Origin: DRYM01 sp964526225
GTDB lineage: Archaea > Thermoproteota > Thermoprotei_A > EX4484-217-1
Direction: 5' to 3'
Length of the DNA stretch: 17,689 nt
Assembly (NCBI GenBank): GCA_964526225.1
Contig: CAZGLL010000030.1
Coordinates: forward strand, 1 to 17,689
This document shows, one piece after another, positions 14,229-17,689 of this stretch (within the stretch, counting starts at the first letter, position 1; the number at the start of each line of letters is the position of its first letter). Made by a program: the position numbers and the translations under genes. The notes below the pieces were generated by a model that did not search any database, was not told the DNA's origin, and saw nothing but the letters and a program-made list of their open reading frames with translations.

Positions 14229-15332
14229 TTGGTTAACGTTAGATTAGAGAAAATCACCAAGAGATTCGGAGACGTTATTGCAGCGGACAAGATAACATTA
14301 ACTATAAAGCATGGGGAATTCTTCACATTTCTTGGACCTTCAGGTTGCGGTAAAACAACGACTTTAAGAATCATTGCTGGATTAGAATATCCTGATGAAG
14401 GTAAACTGTATTTTGATGATAGAGATGTGACCGATGAACCACCGTATAAGAGAAACACCGGAATGGTTTTCCAAAACTATGCACTCTGGCCACACATGAC
14501 TGTTTTTGACAATGTAGCGTACGGTTTGAAAATAAGGAAACTACCTAAAGAGGAAATTAGAAGGAGAGTTCTCGAAGTACTCGATTTAGTTAAGCTTAGA
14601 GGCTTAGAAAACAGATATCCGACACAGCTTAGCGGCGGTCAGCAGCAAAGAGTGGCTTTAGCGAGAGCATTAGTTATAGAGCCAGCAGTTCTTCTACTAG
14701 ATGAACCTCTAAGCAATCTTGATGCGAAATTAAGAGTTGAAATGAGGGAAGAAATTAAAAAGATACAGAAGAAACTTGGAATAACAACAATTTACGTTAC
14801 CCATGATCAGGAAGAGGCAATGGTCATTTCAGATAGAATAGCTGTCATGAACCGCGGGAGAATAATGCAAGTTGATGAGCCAAAAGAGCTGTATAGGAGG
14901 CCTAAAAACCTCTTCGTAGCCTCATTCCTAGGCAGATGCACTATTCTTAAAGGTATAGTTAAGGAAGTTAAGGAAGACCTAATAGCTCTGACCGTAGGTA
15001 ACATAGAGCTTAGAGGAATAGTACCTTCAAAGGACATTAGGTTAAGAGAAGGAGACGAAGCAGTAATAGTCCTTAGACCGCAAGATTTTGAAATCGAGGA
15101 AACAGGGAAAAACGTAAACAGAATTGAGGGCATCGTAGAATGGGTATCCTTTGTCGGTCCATATTCCGAGTTAAGAGTCGAATCTAATGGATTAAAAATA
15201 CTTGTTAACGTAGATCCAGATTTCCAAGTTAAGATAGGCGATAGAATAACCGCTTACATTAGCTACGATAGAACAATAGTGTTCCCCCTAGGTGAAGCTG
15301 AAGCAGCATATAGAGAAGAAATTAAGGTATAA
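14229..15332 (+). CDS. ABC importer ATP-binding protein
   Basis: This 367-aa cytoplasmic ATPase powers the importer. Motifs: Walker A GPSGCGKT (36-43), Q-loop Gln 82, signature LSGGQ (134-138), Walker B LLLDE (155-159), D-loop SNLD, and the H-loop His 192 (THD). The C-terminal third (from about 235) is a TOBE-type regulatory domain, as in FbpC, PotA and MalK relatives, with 'VIVLRPQDFEIEE'. All catalytic residues are present. The start is TTG, 3 nt after the permease stop, so translation is probably coupled. It is the last gene of the importer operon and converges with the phosphoesterase gene 17 bp further on. Confidence 0.95.
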   Translation: MVNVRLEKITKRFGDVIAADKITLTIKHGEFFTFLGPSGCGKTTTLRIIAGLEYPDEGKLYFDDRDVTDEPPYKRNTGMVFQNYALWPHMTVFDNVAYGLKIRKLPKEEIRRRVLEVLDLVKLRGLENRYPTQLSGGQQQRVALARALVIEPAVLLLDEPLSNLDAKLRVEMREEIKKIQKKLGITTIYVTHDQEEAMVISDRIAVMNRGRIMQVDEPKELYRRPKNLFVASFLGRCTILKGIVKEVKEDLIALTVGNIELRGIVPSKDIRLREGDEAVIVLRPQDFEIEETGKNVNRIEGIVEWVSFVGPYSELRVESNGLKILVNVDPDFQVKIGDRITAYISYDRTIVFPLGEAEAAYREEIKV

Positions 15333-15345
15333 AAATATAAAAAAT
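15331..15345 (-). terminator. T-tract terminator of the phosphoesterase gene
   Basis: On the minus strand, directly after the phosphoesterase stop, the sequence reads as two T-tracts (six and five Ts) split by ATA. No hairpin is needed for archaeal termination. It overlaps the last two bases of the convergent ATPase gene. Confidence 0.4.
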
Positions 15346-15349
15346 AGCT

Positions 15350-17503
15350 TTATGATCTCTTCTTAGCTAACCCTATTAAAATACCAGCTATAATTATCGC
15401 GATAAACAATCCCGCATAGAGTGGCGTATAATCGACACCTTTAGGCTTATATGGGATATACGTTGTCGTAGGCGTTGTTGTAGGAGTGGTTATTGGTGTT
15501 TCGGTGATGGTTTCTGTTGGTGTTGTTTCTGTAGGGGTTATGGTTTCGGTAGGAGTAGTTGTTGTCTCAGTAGGAGTAGTTACTGTCTCGGTAGGGGACG
15601 TAGTAGTTACCGTTGTTGTCTCTGGTATGAATAGGCCTTTTTCTGGAGTGAACATATATGTTTTTTCAACAGTTTTTCCTGAAAAGTCCGTTACCACTAT
15701 TTTGAACTGAGCTTCACCTGCTAGTTCTTTTTCATTTATCCAGAACCTATAAGCTACTATGCCGTTTCCTGTTTTATCAAGATCTAAGTCGTATAGTTCA
15801 GGTTCTTTCCACCCATTACCGGTATTATACATTACTTTAACTGATGCTACACCCCATCCCTTATCTGTTGCTTCAACTTCTCCAATCCACCAACCCGAAA
15901 CCTTTATGGCGAGTGTTGCAAATTTTATTTCGCTTGGTTTAGATATTGAAGCACTTAGTATTTCAGGTTCTTCTTTATCATCCTCTGATGTTATTGTGAA
16001 TTTAAGTTCTGACCTAGGCTTTATAGTGATGTTTTTCAGTAAGACGTAGTAGTAGCCTTTGTCGGTGTTTGTTACAGTATATGTTACGTTTTCGGGAATT
16101 ATCTTGTAGTTTTCAAACGGTATGTCGTTCGGTACTCTGAAGGCAACGACTAAGTTGTAGTTTTCATCAAGCTTGTTCTTTATTTTCAACGAAACGGTAT
16201 GTGAGGAACCGTCGTTTGCTGGTGTATAGTAGTATTCTAGAAGACCTATTTCATAAGGCATTATTCCTTCTCCAACGTCTATAGGTATGCTGTTTGGATA
16301 GTCGTTAAATGGTTTGCCTAAATATGTTAGTGTTTTTTCATCTATTGTTCCGTTAGCGTAAATGTCTATTAGTCTAAAGCCTCTCCAATCACCCATTCTA
16401 ACATCGTAGGGTACTCCGGTTGCTGTTATGAAGAAGTATTTTTGCCCATTGTATATTACAACATTGTTTATGTCGTTATGTGTATGTCCCGTAAGTACTA
16501 AATGAACTCCGTTTTCAAGAATTGCTTTGAAAAGCTCCTTCAACTCCTCCTTATGGTTCTTCCAGCTTTCGTAGAAGTAGCCTTCGTTAAAGAGTTTTTC
16601 GAAGTCTTCCTCTATTGAGGTAATTTCTATTGTCGCTATTTTCTCGTCTCTTATCTTATATCCGAATATTGGATGGTGCATTGTTAATATTTTTACCTTA
16701 TCTGGGTTGTTTTTAAGTACGTTCTCAGCCCATTTAATTTGTTCTAAAGGAACCCATCCATCCATTCCAGTATCTAAGAATAGGAATAGGAAGTTCCCTA
16801 CGGTTACTGTAAAGTTCCTATAACCCATAATTCTTTCCCAAGTTTCAGCGACTCCTGGAGAATCGTATTCATGATTTCCTATGCCAGCATATGATGGTTT
16901 ATTTAACTGTAGCCAGTACAGTAGGAAGTATTTCCATGCAGATGCTTGTGTTGGTCTTTCAACTTCATCTCCGTTAAATATGAGCATTGTTGCGTTAAGT
17001 ATGTTAGCTACGTAAGCCATTTCTCTCCAGTAAGGTGTTCCGGCAGGTGTTTTAGTATCGGCAGTGTAGATTAGCCTTATTTTGCTCGGCCATTCCTTAA
17101 GAACCCATATACAATGCGGCATTTCAATAACGTAATGTTTCCCTGCTGCAGTAAACGTTATCTTCATGGAATACAGTCCTTCAGTAACATCTTCGGAAAC
17201 TTTGAATTCGGCAACCCATGACTTCCACTTGCTACTGTAGCTTACACTCTCAAAGCTAAGCTCATAACTTCCAAACTCATTAAACATTGTTAAGCTGAAA
17301 TCGCTAGGTGAAGCATCCTCACTTAAAGCCAACCTAACCTCTAAAACACCGCCAGCAAGCACTGGTTCAGGATAAGCTAACGTAGGATACTTAACAACTT
17401 CAGCATAAAACCTCAGTACAGATTCGCCATAAACACATACAACATTAAACAACATTACAAACAACAATACCATAGCCAACAAAGTAACATGAAACTTCTT
17501 CAA
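15350..17503 (-). CDS. Secreted, membrane-anchored metallophosphoesterase (calcineurin-like)
   Basis: This 717-aa surface enzyme is predicted to hydrolyse phosphate esters outside the cell. A signal peptide (about 1-26) is followed by a beta-rich domain (about 30-138), the phosphoesterase domain (about 140-400) with DTK (149-151), GDEVE (178-182), GNHE (209-212), HH (276-277) and GHTH (339-342), then Ig-like domains (about 420-635), a Thr/Pro/Glu linker, a helix and a KKRS tail. The first motif is normally DxH; here the His is Lys, which may change metal binding. The start is taken as TTG 17503: GGTG lies 8 nt before it, and the TATA box at 17539-17547 puts the transcript start near 17517, after the other possible TTG at 17536. 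The convergent importer suggests joint nutrient scavenging. Confidence 0.88.
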   Translation of the reverse strand: MKKFHVTLLAMVLLFVMLFNVVCVYGESVLRFYAEVVKYPTLAYPEPVLAGGVLEVRLALSEDASPSDFSLTMFNEFGSYELSFESVSYSSKWKSWVAEFKVSEDVTEGLYSMKITFTAAGKHYVIEMPHCIWVLKEWPSKIRLIYTADTKTPAGTPYWREMAYVANILNATMLIFNGDEVERPTQASAWKYFLLYWLQLNKPSYAGIGNHEYDSPGVAETWERIMGYRNFTVTVGNFLFLFLDTGMDGWVPLEQIKWAENVLKNNPDKVKILTMHHPIFGYKIRDEKIATIEITSIEEDFEKLFNEGYFYESWKNHKEELKELFKAILENGVHLVLTGHTHNDINNVVIYNGQKYFFITATGVPYDVRMGDWRGFRLIDIYANGTIDEKTLTYLGKPFNDYPNSIPIDVGEGIMPYEIGLLEYYYTPANDGSSHTVSLKIKNKLDENYNLVVAFRVPNDIPFENYKIIPENVTYTVTNTDKGYYYVLLKNITIKPRSELKFTITSEDDKEEPEILSASISKPSEIKFATLAIKVSGWWIGEVEATDKGWGVASVKVMYNTGNGWKEPELYDLDLDKTGNGIVAYRFWINEKELAGEAQFKIVVTDFSGKTVEKTYMFTPEKGLFIPETTTVTTTSPTETVTTPTETTTTPTETITPTETTPTETITETPITTPTTTPTTTYIPYKPKGVDYTPLYAGLFIAIIIAGILIGLAKKRS
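15515..15576 (-). repeat. Linker inverted repeat, copy in the phosphoesterase gene
   Basis: This 62-bp stretch is the reverse complement of 10875-10939, with two exact blocks (15549-15576, 28 bp; 15515-15539, 25 bp). It encodes the same Thr/Pro/Glu linker type. Being inverted relative to its partner about 4.6 kb away, it could support inversion or gene conversion. Confidence 0.9.
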
Positions 17504-17538
17504 AACATCTACACCAAGATAGAACCTACAAACCAATC

Positions 17539-17547
17539 TATATAAGC
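17539..17547 (-). promoter_or_regulatory. TATA box for the phosphoesterase gene
   Basis: On the minus strand this reads GCTTATATA, close to consensus. A start near 17517 gives a leader of about 14 nt to the TTG at 17503. Confidence 0.55.
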
Positions 17548-17573
17548 ACTACTCTAACCAAAAAACAAAACAA

Positions 17574-17585
17574 CTATAAAAATAT
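17574..17585 (+). promoter_or_regulatory. TATA box for tRNA-Arg(CCG)
   Basis: CTATAAAAATAT is centred about 27 bp before the tRNA's first base, the usual archaeal spacing. Together with the opposing box at 17539-17547 it makes a compact divergent promoter region. Confidence 0.6.
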
Positions 17586-17606
17586 GAAAACACCGAAAAC
17601 AAAATA

Positions 17607-17684
17607 GGGCCCGTAGCTCAGCCAGGATAGAGCACCGGCCTCCGGAGCCGGAGGTCCCGGGTTCAAATCCCGGCGGGCCCGCCA
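17607..17684 (+). tRNA. tRNA-Arg (anticodon CCG), complete, CCA encoded
   Basis: The full cloverleaf is visible: acceptor 17607-17613 pairs with 17674-17680, D-stem 17616-17619 with 17630-17633, anticodon stem 17635-17639 with 17647-17651, and T-stem 17657-17661 with 17669-17673. The anticodon is CCG at 17642-17644, reading Arg CGG. The discriminator is G at 17681 and CCA is encoded at 17682-17684. All stems pair without mismatch and are almost wholly G-C, as in thermophiles. No intron is present. It has its own TATA box and lies divergent from the phosphoesterase gene. Confidence 0.97.
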
Positions 17685-17686
17685 CA
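17643..17686 (+). repeat. 44-bp direct repeat, right copy
   Basis: This is identical to 10-53 and covers the 3' half of the tRNA-Arg gene plus two bases past CCA. Identity stops at 17687 (T against A at 54). Confidence 0.9.
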
Positions 17687-17689
17687 TAC

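Noticed and set aside
54..17606. Whole window as a mobile element or plasmid
   Set aside because: There is no integrase, replication gene or element hallmark, and argS and rbcL are chromosomal core genes.

Overview
The window looks like chromosomal DNA from a thermophilic archaeon, most likely in the Thermoproteota (a Thermofilum-like or related lineage is my guess; I cannot place it further). Evidence: a form III RuBisCO, an archaeal-type arginyl-tRNA synthetase, archaeal TATA-box promoters, very GC-rich tRNA-Arg genes in otherwise AT-rich DNA, frequent GTG/TTG starts, and Thr/Pro-rich surface proteins with terminal membrane anchors. It is a draft assembly: a 100-N scaffold gap lies at 1072-1171 between two identical 55-bp flanks.

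Layout. (1) Positions 1-51 are the 3' part of a tRNA-Arg gene (anticodon UCG), and 17607-17684 is a complete tRNA-Arg gene (anticodon CCG). Their 3' halves share an exact 44-bp direct repeat that brackets nearly the whole window. (2) Positions 54 to about 4280 form a loosely packed, accessory-looking region: a 268-aa protein with a degenerate restriction-endonuclease-like motif, a possible 42-aa partner cut by the gap, a 71-aa membrane protein, a 242-aa unknown protein, and a membrane-anchored 326-aa surface protein. Two gene-poor stretches lie here (1300-1631 and 3816-4284). (3) Positions 4285-7214, minus strand: RuBisCO large subunit, a probable DUF432 protein and an MscS-family channel, closely spaced in one direction. 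(4) Positions 7342-9297, plus strand: argS, divergent from the RuBisCO gene across a 127-bp promoter region. (5) Positions 9316-10542, minus strand: a secreted glutamine-amidotransferase-like domain on a coiled-coil stalk with a C-terminal anchor. (6) Positions 10712-15332, plus strand: a complete three-gene ABC importer (binding protein, fused double permease, ATPase) of the iron/phosphate-ester/polyamine-like class. (7) Positions 15350-17503, minus strand, convergent with the importer: a large secreted, anchored metallophosphoesterase, which shares a promoter region with the right-hand tRNA-Arg gene.

How the genes may work together (inference). The surface phosphoesterase and the ABC importer look like a scavenging pair for a phosphorylated or otherwise anionic nutrient. 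Their Thr/Pro/Glu linkers share a nearly identical ~62-65-bp inverted repeat. The RuBisCO retains all catalytic residues I could check, so it is probably active, as in the archaeal nucleotide-salvage (AMP) pathway, although the other enzymes of that pathway are not in the window. The most unusual points are the mismatched chimeric-looking left tRNA-Arg, the linker inverted repeat, the RuBisCO-DUF432-MscS grouping, and altered motif residues in ArgRS (HIGT), the phosphoesterase (DxK) and the endonuclease-like protein (D to N).
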